Numbered from the stretch's first letter, positions 49,371 through 58,925 are shown. The stretch: 64,000 nucleotides of DNA from Flavobacterium sp. HBTb2-11-1 (GCF_009826975.1 NZ_WUMO01000007.1:62001-126000), one strand, 5' to 3'. Numbers and translations: made by a program. Notes: generated by a model not told the origin, from the letters alone.

Positions 49371-49964
49371 TTAAAAGTTAAATTCCTTTTCTAGAACAGA
49401 TAGTAATTCATTATATGAAATTAATTCGTCGACTGTTGGATAATACTTTAAGTAAGTTTTAGGATTGTCGAAATAGAAACTGTTTTTGGTTTTTCCATTT
49501 CTAACATATACTTTATATTCAACTCCGTCTAGAACTTGTTTTTTTATTCTAGAGATTACTTGTTCGCCTCTGTCTAAATCAATTTTTGGTTTGCCAAATT
49601 TATATCTAATGGCTTCCATGTTCGGAAGGAACTCGACATTTGTAATAAGTAAATTAAGCCAAATTAATTCTGGATCTTTTGGTTTTAATTTACCAATACT
49701 TTCTTTTGGAAAACGAATTTCATCAATTTTGGTTACACTTTTAATGTTTTTGAAAAACCAAAATTTCTGAGCAATCCATTCATTAGTCTGATCTTTGAAT
49801 AATCTTAAAATTTCAGTTTTACTTGTAAAAGAATCTTTATAAATGCGAATTTCTTGCTGATGTTCTAAAGTGTTTGGTATTTCTAAAACTTTGTTTATTT
49901 CAGATACTTCTTGACTGAAACAATTGAATATTGTGAAAAAGATAAAGACAAGATAATATTTCAT
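49371..49964 (-). CDS. Secreted hypothetical protein
   Basis: 197 residues with a signal peptide (MKYYLVFIFFTIFNCFSQ). The body contains EIRIYKDSFTSKTEILRLF, VEFLPNMEAIRYKFGKPKI and a strand-rich KVYVRNGKTKNSFYF. No known domain. It stands between yicC (2 bp away) and gmk (25 bp), two genes usually close together, so it is an insertion in a conserved pair. Confidence 0.6.
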   Translation of the reverse strand: MKYYLVFIFFTIFNCFSQEVSEINKVLEIPNTLEHQQEIRIYKDSFTSKTEILRLFKDQTNEWIAQKFWFFKNIKSVTKIDEIRFPKESIGKLKPKDPELIWLNLLITNVEFLPNMEAIRYKFGKPKIDLDRGEQVISRIKKQVLDGVEYKVYVRNGKTKNSFYFDNPKTYLKYYPTVDELISYNELLSVLEKEFNF

Positions 49965-49966
49965 TT

Positions 49967-50827
49967 TTAAAGAACATTCAATACTTGCTCCTTGATTTTC
50001 TCCAATTCATCTTTCATCATCACGACTAATTTCTGCATTTGAGCATGATTAGATTTAGAACCCATGGTATTGATTTCACGCCCCATTTCCTGAGTGATAA
50101 AACCAAGTTTTCTTCCGTTGGCTTCAGAACCATTTAAAGTTTCCAAAAAGTAATCTAAATGATTTCCTAAACGTACTTTTTCTTCTGTAATATCTAGTTT
50201 CTCTAAATAATAGATTAATTCCTGTTCAAAACGATTTTCATCAACATTAACTTGCAATTCTGAAATCGCAGTTTGCAAACGATCTTTTATAGCTTGTACA
50301 CGCTCTGGATCAAGTGCCAAAGTATCGTTCATATATTGGCGAATGTTTCCAATTCGGAAATTGAATTCTTTTTCAAGTGCTTCTCCTTCATCTTTTCTGA
50401 AATTTAAGATGTTTTGAAGTGCTTCGTCAATAATTACCTGAATTTGCTCCCAATCATTTTCATCAATTTCTTCGCGTTCTGTTTTTAATGTATCTGGCAT
50501 ACGAACAGCCATTTTCATTAATTCAGTTTCGTCAGCATCGGGATTTACTTCTTTTAATTGTGCGATATAATTTTTTACAACAGGTACATTTACTTTGGTT
50601 GAAGTCTGCTCTGCAGTGCTTTCTACATAAATTGCAAAATCAATTTTACCTCTTTCCAGTTTGGTCGAAATGAGAGTTCGTAAACCAAGTTCCAATTCGC
50701 GGTAAACTGATGGCATTCTTACATTCAAATCTAAACCTTTACTGTTTAGGGATTTTACTTCAACGGTAATTTTTTTTGTAGGCAATTGCAAAGAAGCTTT
50801 GCCAAACCCTGTCATAGATTGTATCAT
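49967..50827 (-). CDS. yicC: YicC-family endoribonuclease-like protein
   Basis: 286 residues. The opening IQSMTGFGKASLQLP and the end REINTMGSKSNHAQMQKLVV are diagnostic of YicC (YloC in Firmicutes). The N-terminal YicC_N domain (~1-155) and C-terminal DUF1732 (~200-286) are both complete. Family members have been reported as RNases that act in small-RNA and mRNA turnover. It heads the yicC-gmk-nadD operon. Confidence 0.92.
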   Translation of the reverse strand: MIQSMTGFGKASLQLPTKKITVEVKSLNSKGLDLNVRMPSVYRELELGLRTLISTKLERGKIDFAIYVESTAEQTSTKVNVPVVKNYIAQLKEVNPDADETELMKMAVRMPDTLKTEREEIDENDWEQIQVIIDEALQNILNFRKDEGEALEKEFNFRIGNIRQYMNDTLALDPERVQAIKDRLQTAISELQVNVDENRFEQELIYYLEKLDITEEKVRLGNHLDYFLETLNGSEANGRKLGFITQEMGREINTMGSKSNHAQMQKLVVMMKDELEKIKEQVLNVL

Positions 50828-50931
50828 ATAATTGAGTATAAAGGCGCAAAGATAAATAAAAGTTTGCTCTATTTGGTTGGAAATTAGTGTTCAGTCGCAG
50901 TTTTCAGTTTAACAGAAAAGAAAATAGCTTT

Positions 50932-51279
50932 TTAGCTCAGGACATTTATCACTTCGGCTATATTTTTTTGGCTGTTGCCGATGTAAATTTTACCATCAAT
51001 AATAAAAACGGGGCGGCTTAAGAAAGTATAATGTTCCAAAATGTATTTTTTGAAATCGGCTTCTGTTAAAGATTGGTCTTTAAGTCCCATTGACTTGTAT
51101 AACTGTGCTTTTTTGCTAAATAATGCTTCGTAGCTTCCAGAAAGTTTGTGCATTTCTTCCAATTGTTCTTCAGTGATTGGATCTTGTTTAATATCTTGAA
51201 AAACAAGATTGTTTTCAGGTAAACTTTTGATGATTTTTCTGCAGGTATCACAAGATGATAAATAATATATTTTGTTCAT
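50932..51279 (-). CDS. ArsC/Spx-family thioredoxin-fold protein
   Basis: 115 residues from the ATG at 51279 (MNKIYYLSSCDTCRK); an upstream start at 51306 is rejected as it only adds a charged tail. The CDTC pair (~10-13) is the redox CxxC of the ArsC/YffB/Spx fold, and VFIIDGKIYIGN lies near the end. Arsenate reductase or Spx-like regulation are possible, but no ars genes are near. Small, cytosolic, monocistronic. Confidence 0.75.
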   Translation of the reverse strand: MNKIYYLSSCDTCRKIIKSLPENNLVFQDIKQDPITEEQLEEMHKLSGSYEALFSKKAQLYKSMGLKDQSLTEADFKKYILEHYTFLSRPVFIIDGKIYIGNSQKNIAEVINVLS

Positions 51280-51359
51280 TTTTTTTATGGATTTGTTAGA
51301 ATGCAAAGAAAATCCATTTAAAACTTAAAAATGACTAATTTTAGAAAAAAAATAAAATT

Positions 51360-51815
51360 ATGAGTTCAGTTTTTGATGTACAAAAAACAATAAGAGAAGT
51401 TCTTTTGAAAATCTTAGATAGTCATTCATTAGAGCAATTAAACAAAGTTCCAGATGGTTTTAGTAATAATATTATTTGGAATATTGGACATTGCGTTTCT
51501 TCGCAGCAGCTTTTGGTTTATAAATTGTCTGGTCTTCCCACAATGGTTTCTGAAGATTTCATCAATAAATACAGAAAAGGAACCAAACCAGAAGGAGATG
51601 TTTCTCAAGCTGAAGTTGATGAAATTAGAACATTGCTTTCAACAACTTTAGAAAAAACAAAAAATGATTTTGAAAGCGGTCTATTCGTTGATTATCATGA
51701 ATACACTACAAGTATGGGATTTACACTTCGTCATGTTCAAGGTGCTTTAGATTTTAATAATTATCATGAAGGACTTCATACTGGAGTTGTAATGGCGCTA
51801 AGAAAATTGGTTTAA
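51360..51815 (+). CDS. DinB-family protein
   Basis: 151 residues. The metal histidines are suggested by NIIWNIGHCVSSQQLL (~38-53) and NNYHEGLHTGVVMALR (~133-148). It is the third DinB protein in the window and differs from the two at 984-2008. Cytosolic; substrate unknown. A strong terminator follows. Confidence 0.75.
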   Translation: MSSVFDVQKTIREVLLKILDSHSLEQLNKVPDGFSNNIIWNIGHCVSSQQLLVYKLSGLPTMVSEDFINKYRKGTKPEGDVSQAEVDEIRTLLSTTLEKTKNDFESGLFVDYHEYTTSMGFTLRHVQGALDFNNYHEGLHTGVVMALRKLV

Positions 51816-51817
51816 AT

Positions 51818-51848
51818 AAAAAAGTCCCGCTTTAAGCGGGACTTTTTT
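51818..51848. terminator. Bidirectional rho-independent terminator
   Basis: AAAAGTCCCGCTT and AAGCGGGACTTTT form a perfect GC-rich stem with A and T flanks between the converging DinB and RlpA-like genes. Confidence 0.92.
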
Positions 51849-52335
51849 ATTCGATTATGGTTTCGATAGTAACTTTCATTGCTCCGGCACCTTTATTTTT
51901 TGCGATATCCATAAAAGCTCTTTTTGACAAATCGATTTCGCGGGTTTTTACAAATGGGCCGCGATCGGTAATTTTTACTATTACAAATTTGCCATTGGCT
52001 TCATTTGTTACTTTTACTCTCGTTCCAAAAGGAAGCTTTTTGTGAGCAGCTGTATAGTTGTTGTTGTTAAATCGGCTTCCATTAGCTGTTCTTTTTCCAT
52101 TAAAACGATCTGCATAGTAGGAGGCATGAGCGTTTTTTTTGTATGGTCTAAGTTTTAAACCTTTGTCTGTAAAAACCGAGTCCGGTAATGGAACAATAAG
52201 TGGTTTTACATTCTTAACAGTATCTTGGATAATTTTAGGTTCTGTTGTAGGTTTGGTCTGGCTTATCATGTAAGTAAAGCCGCTAATTAGGGTTAAAGCG
52301 ATTGTGGCGAATAAAATGTTTGTTTTATTTCTCAT
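51847..52335 (-). CDS. RlpA-like double-psi beta-barrel protein
   Basis: 162 residues. A non-cleaved or cleaved N-terminal hydrophobic segment (ILFATIALTLISGFTYMI) precedes the DPBB domain (~70-160): ASYYADRFNGKRTANGSRF, LPFGTRVKVTN and VKITDRGPF with the conserved Asp-Arg-Gly. RlpA proteins bind or cut peptidoglycan free of stem peptides near the septum; no C-terminal SPOR domain is present. It is monocistronic. Confidence 0.85.
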   Translation of the reverse strand: MRNKTNILFATIALTLISGFTYMISQTKPTTEPKIIQDTVKNVKPLIVPLPDSVFTDKGLKLRPYKKNAHASYYADRFNGKRTANGSRFNNNNYTAAHKKLPFGTRVKVTNEANGKFVIVKITDRGPFVKTREIDLSKRAFMDIAKNKGAGAMKVTIETIIE

Positions 52336-52387
52336 GGGTTATTTTTTTTCAGACTTGGGGGGAGTTTGTACAAATAATATGCCGAGA

Positions 52388-52416
52388 TAAAAAAAGCCCT
52401 GATTAAGGGCTTTTAA
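52388..52416 (-). terminator. Terminator of the small membrane protein gene
   Basis: AAAAGCCCT-GATT-AAGGGCTTTT gives a compact perfect stem. On the minus strand it is followed by T residues. Confidence 0.85.
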
Positions 52417-52426
52417 TTGGTATTTT

Positions 52427-52849
52427 CTAGAACCAAAGGTTCCATGGAATTCTACTTAAAATAAGCAATAATCCTAATCCGTAAAAAATAGCAAAGGTTT
52501 TAAATTTAGCTTCGCTATTAACTAATTTTTTATGTTTAGACCATCCGATAGTGATTAGGATGATAGCAATAATATTAATTAGAGGGTGCTCTAATGATGT
52601 TAATCTTAATTCTGCATTAGACATTTGCCCGAAAGCGTCTTTTCCAAGCGGAGAGACAAAATATAAGATTAAACCAATCAATAATTGAGTGTGTGTACCA
52701 ATTAAAGCAAATAAAGCGATTTTACGATCTTTAGCTGTAAACTCTTTTTTTGAAGTTACCCCGATGATGGCATTAACCACTGCAACCACTAAAAGAAGTA
52801 ATGCTAAGTATGCCCAGCCAGAGTGGAATTTTTGTAGAAAATTATACAT
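52427..52849 (-). CDS. Small four-helix membrane protein, possibly cytochrome-b-like
   Basis: 140 residues from the ATG at 52849; the longer frame to 52906 adds a non-conserved Cys-rich tail. Four hydrophobic helices are seen: GWAYLALLLLVVAVVNAII, IALFALIGTHTQLLIGLILYF, HPLINIIAIILITIGW and FAIFYGLGLLLILSRI. His residues in FHSGW, GTHTQ, LEHP and SKHK could bind haem, which is the only hint of function. It is a conserved Flavobacteriia type; role unknown. Confidence 0.65.
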   Translation of the reverse strand: MYNFLQKFHSGWAYLALLLLVVAVVNAIIGVTSKKEFTAKDRKIALFALIGTHTQLLIGLILYFVSPLGKDAFGQMSNAELRLTSLEHPLINIIAIILITIGWSKHKKLVNSEAKFKTFAIFYGLGLLLILSRIPWNLWF

Positions 52850-52895
52850 AAACTGTGTTTTTTGTTCAAAACAAATATAACAAAAAAGGCTATAA

Positions 52896-52934
52896 AAAAA
52901 CGGCATTAAACTTAAAAGTCAATGCCGTTTTTAT
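52896..52934 (-). terminator. Terminator of the TonB-dependent receptor gene
   Basis: AAACGGCATT (52898-52907) pairs with AATGCCGTTT (52921-52930), with A/T flanks, just downstream of the minus-strand gene. Confidence 0.85.
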
Positions 52935-52955
52935 TATTTATTTAGATTCTAAATT

Positions 52956-55784
52956 TTAGAAATCGTAACGTAAACTAAAGTTCCAAGTTCTTCCGAATCC
53001 GAAGAAAACCTGATTAACATTTGCTACTCCTTGGTAAAGCATTCCATTAGAAGCATATGTTCCTTTAGATCCTACTGGTTGTCCAGATGCTACTGGTAAG
53101 AAATCATCTGCAAATGTGTTAGTTCTAGACTCAGCAATGTAGATCTTATCAAATAAGTTATTGATGTTTAATCTGAAATTAACTGATTTGTCTTTATCTT
53201 TTCCTACTAACATTTTGTATGAGAAACCAGCGTCAAATAATCCGTAAGAAGGCAATTGTAAAGCGCCTTTGTTGTTTGGATCTGAGAAGTTAATTGGGCT
53301 TAATCCAGCATACAATTTGTCGTTGTAGTTGTAATTAGCATCAAGAGTAACTCTTGTTAAAACTTCATAAGAAGCTCCTAAAGAAGCAGTTAATTGAGCA
53401 GCGTCTCCAACTTTTACTTTGTCCATGTATACAGGAGTTGCTGTATAACCTACTACTGGAGTATTATCTGCTTGGTAGTAAGCGTTAACAGTTGCGTTTC
53501 CTTTATACTCCCAAATACCGTAAGAGAACATAGCATTAACTTTAAACTTGTCAGTAATATTAGAATAAGCCTCTATTTCAGCTCCAGAGTGTACCTCATT
53601 AAGACCAACATATTCTGTATATGTACTTGCGTCAGTTGGTAATGCATTACCTTTTAAGTATCTATCATTCCAAGTTGTGTTGTACAAGTTAAGAGTTGCA
53701 TTGAAGAATCTTGAACGGAAACCATATCCAGCCTCAAATCCGATAATTTTTTCGTTTGTAAGGTTAGGGTTTACAGTAGACCTGTTGTTTGGATAAACCG
53801 AGTTAAAGAATGGTTGTCTTGAATAGTATCCAGCATTAACATAAACATTATGTTTTTCGTTGATGTTGTAGTTAGCTCCTCCTTTTACGTTACCTCCTAA
53901 GATGTTTTTGTAATCTGTAGATGACAATGGATCTGTTGGTAAGTAAACGAAATCATCTTCTCTCTTAAACCCTTGTTGAGAAATAGCTCCCTGAACAAAT
54001 GCAGTTAAATTATCTTTAGAGTACTCTAATTGAGTAAATGCTCCATACCATCTTACTTTTCCAGTACTGTTAAATGAGATTTTTTCGTATTGTCTATCAT
54101 CAAAAACATTCCATTGAACTTTTGTAGCATAAGTTTCTGTAAGGTGTCTTCCTGCAGGTTTTAAACTTGCAACGTTATTGTCAAAAAACTCATCACCACC
54201 TAATCTATCATTAACTACTGTAAAGTGGTATCCTGTATAAGTTCTAGCATCGATACCAAAATCTAATGTTAAAGTGTTAGATAGTTTTTTGTTTAAGTTG
54301 ATTAACGCACCAAACCAGTCATGAGAGTTGATAGATGAAGTTTGAGAAATACCTGAAGTAGTATTGTAAACATAAGGAGATGTGGCAGTTCCAGCACCTG
54401 TTCTACCAGTTGATGAACTGTTTTGGTAAACACCACCAATTTGTGTTCTTGTTCTGTTTGCTCCATTAAAGAAAACACTTCCTGTACCATTGTTCCAAGC
54501 TTGGATTTTGTTGTAATCAACCATTCCGTTTGGTAATAAGAAAGCAGAACTGTTGTATAAGTTTCCTCCAATACCACCCGTAGCACTTGCACCAGCTCCA
54601 CGACCCATAGAAGCGTAAAGAACAGAAGAAAGTTTTGTAGTTTCGTTGATTTTATAATCCCAGTTAAGAGAAGCTACTGGTTTATGATAGTAGTTTTTTC
54701 TGATGTTATAATCTTCACCATTTAAAGTTCCCGCGTCAGCATTGTATCTGATATTTGGTTCAGTAAGAGAACCATATTTTTGGTAAGTAGCGATTGTAGA
54801 TACAGTAGATCTTTGGTTGTGCCATTGTGGCGCTCCTGTTACTGTTAGCTGGAAATCGTGTTTGTCATTTTTAGTAGTATATCCTAAAGCTACAAAGTAG
54901 TTAGATCCTTCAAATGGAGTACCATTAACGTACCCGTCTCCCATTGTTTGAGATAATAAAACAGAAGCAGAAAGTCCGTTTGATAATTTACCTGTGTTGT
55001 AAGAACCTTGAATTTTAAAGTTTCTTGCATTACCAAATCCAGAAGAGAAAGATCCTCCTTCTTTTTTGTCTGAAGATCTAGTTACAATGTTGATTGTTCC
55101 CCCTACAGATGGTGTAGCTAATTTAGAAGAACCTAGACCTCTTTGAACCTGCATAGCAGATGTTACATCTGATAAACCTGCCCAGTTACTCCAGTAAACA
55201 GAACCATTTTCCATGTCGTTAACTGGCATACCGTTAATCATAACCGCGATGTTATTTTGGTTGAAACCACGAATATTAATTCTAGCGTCTCCAAAACCAC
55301 CGCCTGATTTAGTAACATAAACAGAAGGTGTGTTTCTTAAAATCTCTGGAAACTCTTGAGTTCCAAGTTTTTCTTGAATTTCAGCAGCTTTAATTGTAGA
55401 AACAGCTACTGGAGTTTTTCTGTCTTTTGCAATATCTACAACTGTACTTTTTACGACAATCTCGCTCAATTCGTTAGAATTTGAAGCTAAAGTGATTGTT
55501 CCTAAATTTGTAGTTGCACCATTTGCTACTGTAAATTTTACAGTTTGGTTGTCATAACCTAAAAAAGAGATAACAATCTCTCCTGTGCTTGATGGTGAAG
55601 TAAGGGTAAATTTACCATCAAAATCTGTTGAAGTTGCTATAGTAGATCCTTTGATCACTACATTTGCTCCTGGTAAACCTCCTGTTCCGTCGGTAATTTT
55701 ACCAGTAACTTTTCCTTGAGAAAATACGGTCGAAACTATCATAAAAAATAGTCCAGTCAGTAACCAATTTTTCATTTTCTTCAT
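52956..55784 (-). CDS. TonB-dependent outer-membrane receptor
   Basis: 942 residues. Signal peptide to STVFSQ (~22), then a CarboxypepD_reg-like domain (~25-105, GKITDGTGGLPGANVVIKG), plug (~125-235; NTPSVYVTKSGGGFGDARI and VQRGLGSSKLATPSVGGTI) and a 22-strand barrel ending FSLRYDF. It differs from SusC (no SusD partner, shorter), so it should take up a siderophore, metal complex, peptide or other nutrient. A -7 element TAATTTTG (complement of 55811-55818) precedes it. It stands alone with a terminator. Confidence 0.9.
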   Translation of the reverse strand: MKKMKNWLLTGLFFMIVSTVFSQGKVTGKITDGTGGLPGANVVIKGSTIATSTDFDGKFTLTSPSSTGEIVISFLGYDNQTVKFTVANGATTNLGTITLASNSNELSEIVVKSTVVDIAKDRKTPVAVSTIKAAEIQEKLGTQEFPEILRNTPSVYVTKSGGGFGDARINIRGFNQNNIAVMINGMPVNDMENGSVYWSNWAGLSDVTSAMQVQRGLGSSKLATPSVGGTINIVTRSSDKKEGGSFSSGFGNARNFKIQGSYNTGKLSNGLSASVLLSQTMGDGYVNGTPFEGSNYFVALGYTTKNDKHDFQLTVTGAPQWHNQRSTVSTIATYQKYGSLTEPNIRYNADAGTLNGEDYNIRKNYYHKPVASLNWDYKINETTKLSSVLYASMGRGAGASATGGIGGNLYNSSAFLLPNGMVDYNKIQAWNNGTGSVFFNGANRTRTQIGGVYQNSSSTGRTGAGTATSPYVYNTTSGISQTSSINSHDWFGALINLNKKLSNTLTLDFGIDARTYTGYHFTVVNDRLGGDEFFDNNVASLKPAGRHLTETYATKVQWNVFDDRQYEKISFNSTGKVRWYGAFTQLEYSKDNLTAFVQGAISQQGFKREDDFVYLPTDPLSSTDYKNILGGNVKGGANYNINEKHNVYVNAGYYSRQPFFNSVYPNNRSTVNPNLTNEKIIGFEAGYGFRSRFFNATLNLYNTTWNDRYLKGNALPTDASTYTEYVGLNEVHSGAEIEAYSNITDKFKVNAMFSYGIWEYKGNATVNAYYQADNTPVVGYTATPVYMDKVKVGDAAQLTASLGASYEVLTRVTLDANYNYNDKLYAGLSPINFSDPNNKGALQLPSYGLFDAGFSYKMLVGKDKDKSVNFRLNINNLFDKIYIAESRTNTFADDFLPVASGQPVGSKGTYASNGMLYQGVANVNQVFFGFGRTWNFSLRYDF

Positions 55785-56106
55785 TTTGTTATTGAGTTTA
55801 TTGTTTTTGGCAAAATTATAACAAATAACTCAGATAATGTTATCGAAATGTTAAGAAAAAACAGTTTTGTCTTTTGTGCTGCGTATTAAAATGAATTTTT
55901 CTTTTTTCATTAAAAAAAATATTGTTTCGTTGAATTTATATAAAGTTTTTTTGTTAAAAATGTAATTATTTGAATTATGCTGTAAGTCAAAACATGTAAA
56001 TTGACGGGTAATTCTGCTTTTTGTCGGTATTTTATATAAAAAACGCCCTAATTTTACTAGTAATTAGGACGTTTCAAAAGTTAGAGAATATTTAAAAAAA
56101 TGTATT
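55785..56106. other. Spacer: receptor promoter and pgi terminator
   Basis: This 322-bp AT-rich gap has no gene. The receptor -7 element lies at 55811-55818 (minus strand). AAACG-CCTAATT (56041-56053) with AATTAGG-CGTTT (56062-56074) is the pgi terminator. The rest, 55840-56035, shows nothing recognisable. Confidence 0.7.
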
Positions 56107-57750
56107 CTATTTGTTTTTTAAAAAATGATTTAACAAAAATGAAGTCGAGCTATCGTGACTCTTAACGGTCTTAGAATTGATCTCATCTAAGATAGAATTC
56201 GCCAATTGTTTGCCTAATTCAACACCCCATTGATCAAAACTGAAAATGTTCCAGATAACTCCTTGAACAAAAATCTTATGTTCATACAATGCAATTAAAG
56301 AGCCTAAACTTTTTGGTGTAAGTTTTTGAATCAAAATAGTATTGGTTGGTTTGTTTCCAGTGAAAATTTTAAAAGGCAATAAATAAGAAGCTTTTTCAGC
56401 TGCTAATCCTTGCTTGTCAAATTCTGCCTGAACTTGTGCTTCTGTTTTTCCGTTCATTAAAGCTTCTGTCTGAGCAAAAAAGTTAGACATTAATTTATTA
56501 TGATGATCTTCGTTTCCGTAAAGTGGTTTTACGAATCCGATAAAGTCTGTTGGGATTCTTTTTGTTCCTTGGTGAATTAATTGGAAGAAAGCGTGTTGGG
56601 AATTTGTTCCTGGTTCTCCCCAGATAATTGTTCCTGTTTGGTAGTTAACAGGTTTTCCATCACGGCCAACGCTTTTCCCGTTACTTTCCATAAAAGCTTG
56701 TTGTAAATACGGAGCTAATTTTGATAAATATTGCGTGTAAGGAATCAAAGCTTCGCTTTCGGCACCATAAAAATTATTGTACCAAACACTTAACAAAGCT
56801 AAAATAACTGGAATGTTTTCATCAAATTCTGCTGATTTGAAATGCTCATCCATTTCATTTGCTCCTTTCAGTAAGTCATTGTAATTGTCAAAACCAACTG
56901 CCAATGCAATGCTTAAACCAACAGCGCTCCAAAGAGAAAATCTTCCTCCAACCCAGTCCCACATTGGGAAAACGTTACTTGGATTAATTCCGAATTCTGT
57001 TACTTTTTGAATGTTTGTAGAAACTGCTACGAAATGTTTAGCGATATCTTCTTGAGAAGCCGATTTTAAAAACCATTCTTTAATTGTTTCAGAATTTGAA
57101 AGTGTTTCTTGAGTAGTAAAAGTTTTAGAAACAATTACAAAAAGCGTTGTTTCTGGATTTAGTTTTTTGATGACTTCATTTACGTGGTCACCGTCAACAT
57201 TGGAAACGAAATGTGTGTTCAAGTGGTTTTTGTAAAACTGTAAAGCTTCAACAGCCATAACAGGACCAAGGTCAGAACCACCAATTCCAATATTTACAAC
57301 ATCAGTAAAAGCTTTTCCAGTGTATCCTTTTCTTTCTCCAGAAATTACTTCTTGAGTAAAGTTTTTGATTTTATTTTTTACTTCGTAAACTTCAGGAATT
57401 ACATTTTCTCCATCTACTTTGATAACTGCAGATTCTGGAGCACGTAATGCTGTATGTAAAACGGCACGATTTTCTGTTTGATTGATTAATTCCCCGCCAA
57501 AATATTGTGCAATTGCATCTTTCAATCCAATTGAGTTTGCTAATTCTAATAAAAGAGAAACCGTTTCCTGACTAATATTATTTTTTGAATAATCTACTAA
57601 AAAATCATTCCATTGCAAGTTGAATTTTTCAGCACGCGCACTATCTTGTTGAAACAATTCTTGTATTGTGGTTTCGTGAATTGCGTTATAGTGGTTTTGT
57701 AGATTTTTCCACGCTTCAGTCCCAGTTGGGTTTGTTGTGTTTAAAGCCAT
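56107..57750 (-). CDS. pgi: Glucose-6-phosphate isomerase
   Basis: 547 residues. Two SIS domains with the family signatures IGIGGSDLGPVMA (~151-163), VGGRFSLWSAVGLSIAL (~262-278) and GVELGKQLANSI (~503-514). Catalytic Glu, His and Lys regions (WGEPGTNSQHAFFQLIH, VGRDGKPV) are intact. It interconverts glucose-6-phosphate and fructose-6-phosphate, the entry step for glucose freed by the PUL. Monocistronic. Confidence 0.97.
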   Translation of the reverse strand: MALNTTNPTGTEAWKNLQNHYNAIHETTIQELFQQDSARAEKFNLQWNDFLVDYSKNNISQETVSLLLELANSIGLKDAIAQYFGGELINQTENRAVLHTALRAPESAVIKVDGENVIPEVYEVKNKIKNFTQEVISGERKGYTGKAFTDVVNIGIGGSDLGPVMAVEALQFYKNHLNTHFVSNVDGDHVNEVIKKLNPETTLFVIVSKTFTTQETLSNSETIKEWFLKSASQEDIAKHFVAVSTNIQKVTEFGINPSNVFPMWDWVGGRFSLWSAVGLSIALAVGFDNYNDLLKGANEMDEHFKSAEFDENIPVILALLSVWYNNFYGAESEALIPYTQYLSKLAPYLQQAFMESNGKSVGRDGKPVNYQTGTIIWGEPGTNSQHAFFQLIHQGTKRIPTDFIGFVKPLYGNEDHHNKLMSNFFAQTEALMNGKTEAQVQAEFDKQGLAAEKASYLLPFKIFTGNKPTNTILIQKLTPKSLGSLIALYEHKIFVQGVIWNIFSFDQWGVELGKQLANSILDEINSKTVKSHDSSTSFLLNHFLKNK

Positions 57751-57867
57751 TTTTATCTATAATTGAGTTTGTTTTCTGAAACACAAAAATACTGAAATAA
57801 CTTTTAAAAGGATGACGGTTTGCAATTATATAACAATTAGTTACGAAAACGTTTTATGAAAACTACA

Positions 57868-58353
57868 TCATAACTTTTTCCAGACAACTTCAGCTGTTAC
57901 CGATTTTCCGCCTTGGGTAGTATTGGTCACCGCATATTTAATTTCGTTATTTGTAAAAGTATAAGATCTCTTTTGAATTGTTCCTTCCCAATTTGGAAAC
58001 GATGCCGTTTTTATTTTAAAAGTTATAGTCTTATTTGTTTCATCAATTTCATATTCTCCAAAATGCGAATTGCTTCCTTGCACAATTGCTGCGTTTTCTT
58101 CAGGCGTGCATTTATTTTTATCTCCAGAAGCAATTTTTGCTCTTTTATCTTTATAAATCTGAATGGCATAATTTCCTTTTTCATCAAAGAATAAGAAGCC
58201 TTTCGGATTTGTATCATACGGAAGCGTTTTGGTTCCGTCAGAATTTGTGTTTTCAACCGAAACCAAAGTCCATGAACCCGAAAAATCAGTTTTTTTTTGT
58301 GCGTTGATTGAATTTAAAATCAAAAGCAGTAGAATCAAAATTGCGTTTTTCAT
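57868..58353 (-). CDS. Secreted lipocalin-like protein
   Basis: 161 residues with signal peptide (MKNAILILLLLILNSINAQ). The body matches the lipocalin-like pattern: FSGSWTLVSVENTNSDG (~24-40) opens the first strand, then GFLFFDEKGNYAIQIYKD and HFGEYEIDETNKTITFKI, ending in VVWKKL. Related proteins are annotated as lipocalin-like domain proteins of unknown ligand. It is 11 bp from the SDR gene and probably cotranscribed. Confidence 0.7.
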   Translation of the reverse strand: MKNAILILLLLILNSINAQKKTDFSGSWTLVSVENTNSDGTKTLPYDTNPKGFLFFDEKGNYAIQIYKDKRAKIASGDKNKCTPEENAAIVQGSNSHFGEYEIDETNKTITFKIKTASFPNWEGTIQKRSYTFTNNEIKYAVTNTTQGGKSVTAEVVWKKL

Positions 58354-58364
58354 TTTTTGAAAGT

Positions 58365-58925
58365 TTAATAGTTTACTTTAATAATTTCTCCGTTTATAGT
58401 TTCTTCAATACTTTTTGCATAAGCATTTATTAAATCTTCAGTCGGAATATCCGCAACTTTTGCTGGGCTAATAGCATTTATTCTGATTCCCCTGTCTAAT
58501 TCCAACGAAGTTGCCAGAACAAAACTGTTGATTCCGCCATTTACAATAGCTTTGCTTATATTGTTTTTCACAGGTTTGTCGCCCATTTTTCCTGAAGTGA
58601 GTGTAAATGATCCGTTATCATTTAAATATTTTTGCCCAATTAAAACCAAATTAACTTGCCCAAGTAATTTGTTCTGAATGCCGATGTTTAATTTTTTTTC
58701 GTCAAGCGAAAGCAAATTACCTGTGTAGCAATCGCCCGCAACACAAATGCAAGCATCAATGTTTTTGACTTCTTCAAATAATTTTTCAATCGAATTTGAA
58801 TCTGATAAATCGATTCTGAAATCTCCGCTGTTTCTTCCAGCCGAAATTATTTCATGTTTTTTTGCTAGGGCAGGATTCAATATTTTGCCAATTTCTCCAT
58901 TTGCGCCAATTAAAAGTGTTTTCAT
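58365..58925 (-). CDS. Short SDR-like protein lacking the YxxxK pair
   Basis: 186 residues, shorter than usual SDRs (~250). Rossmann start LLIGANGEIGKIL (~3-15), NAG-like CVAGDCYTGN (~61-70), FTLTSGKMGDKP with the Ser, but where YxxxK is expected there is NNISKAIVNGG, so the catalytic Tyr is missing. C-terminal RGIRINAISPAKV is normal. It may be a non-catalytic or altered reductase. It is divergent from an AraC-family gene that probably controls it together with the lipocalin gene. Confidence 0.75.
   Translation of the reverse strand: MKTLLIGANGEIGKILNPALAKKHEIISAGRNSGDFRIDLSDSNSIEKLFEEVKNIDACICVAGDCYTGNLLSLDEKKLNIGIQNKLLGQVNLVLIGQKYLNDNGSFTLTSGKMGDKPVKNNISKAIVNGGINSFVLATSLELDRGIRINAISPAKVADIPTEDLINAYAKSIEETINGEIIKVNY

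Noticed and set aside
50932..51279. Arsenic-resistance gene arsC
   Set aside because: Only the fold and CxxC are seen; no arsR, arsB or acr3 gene is near, and CDTC is more like YffB/Spx.
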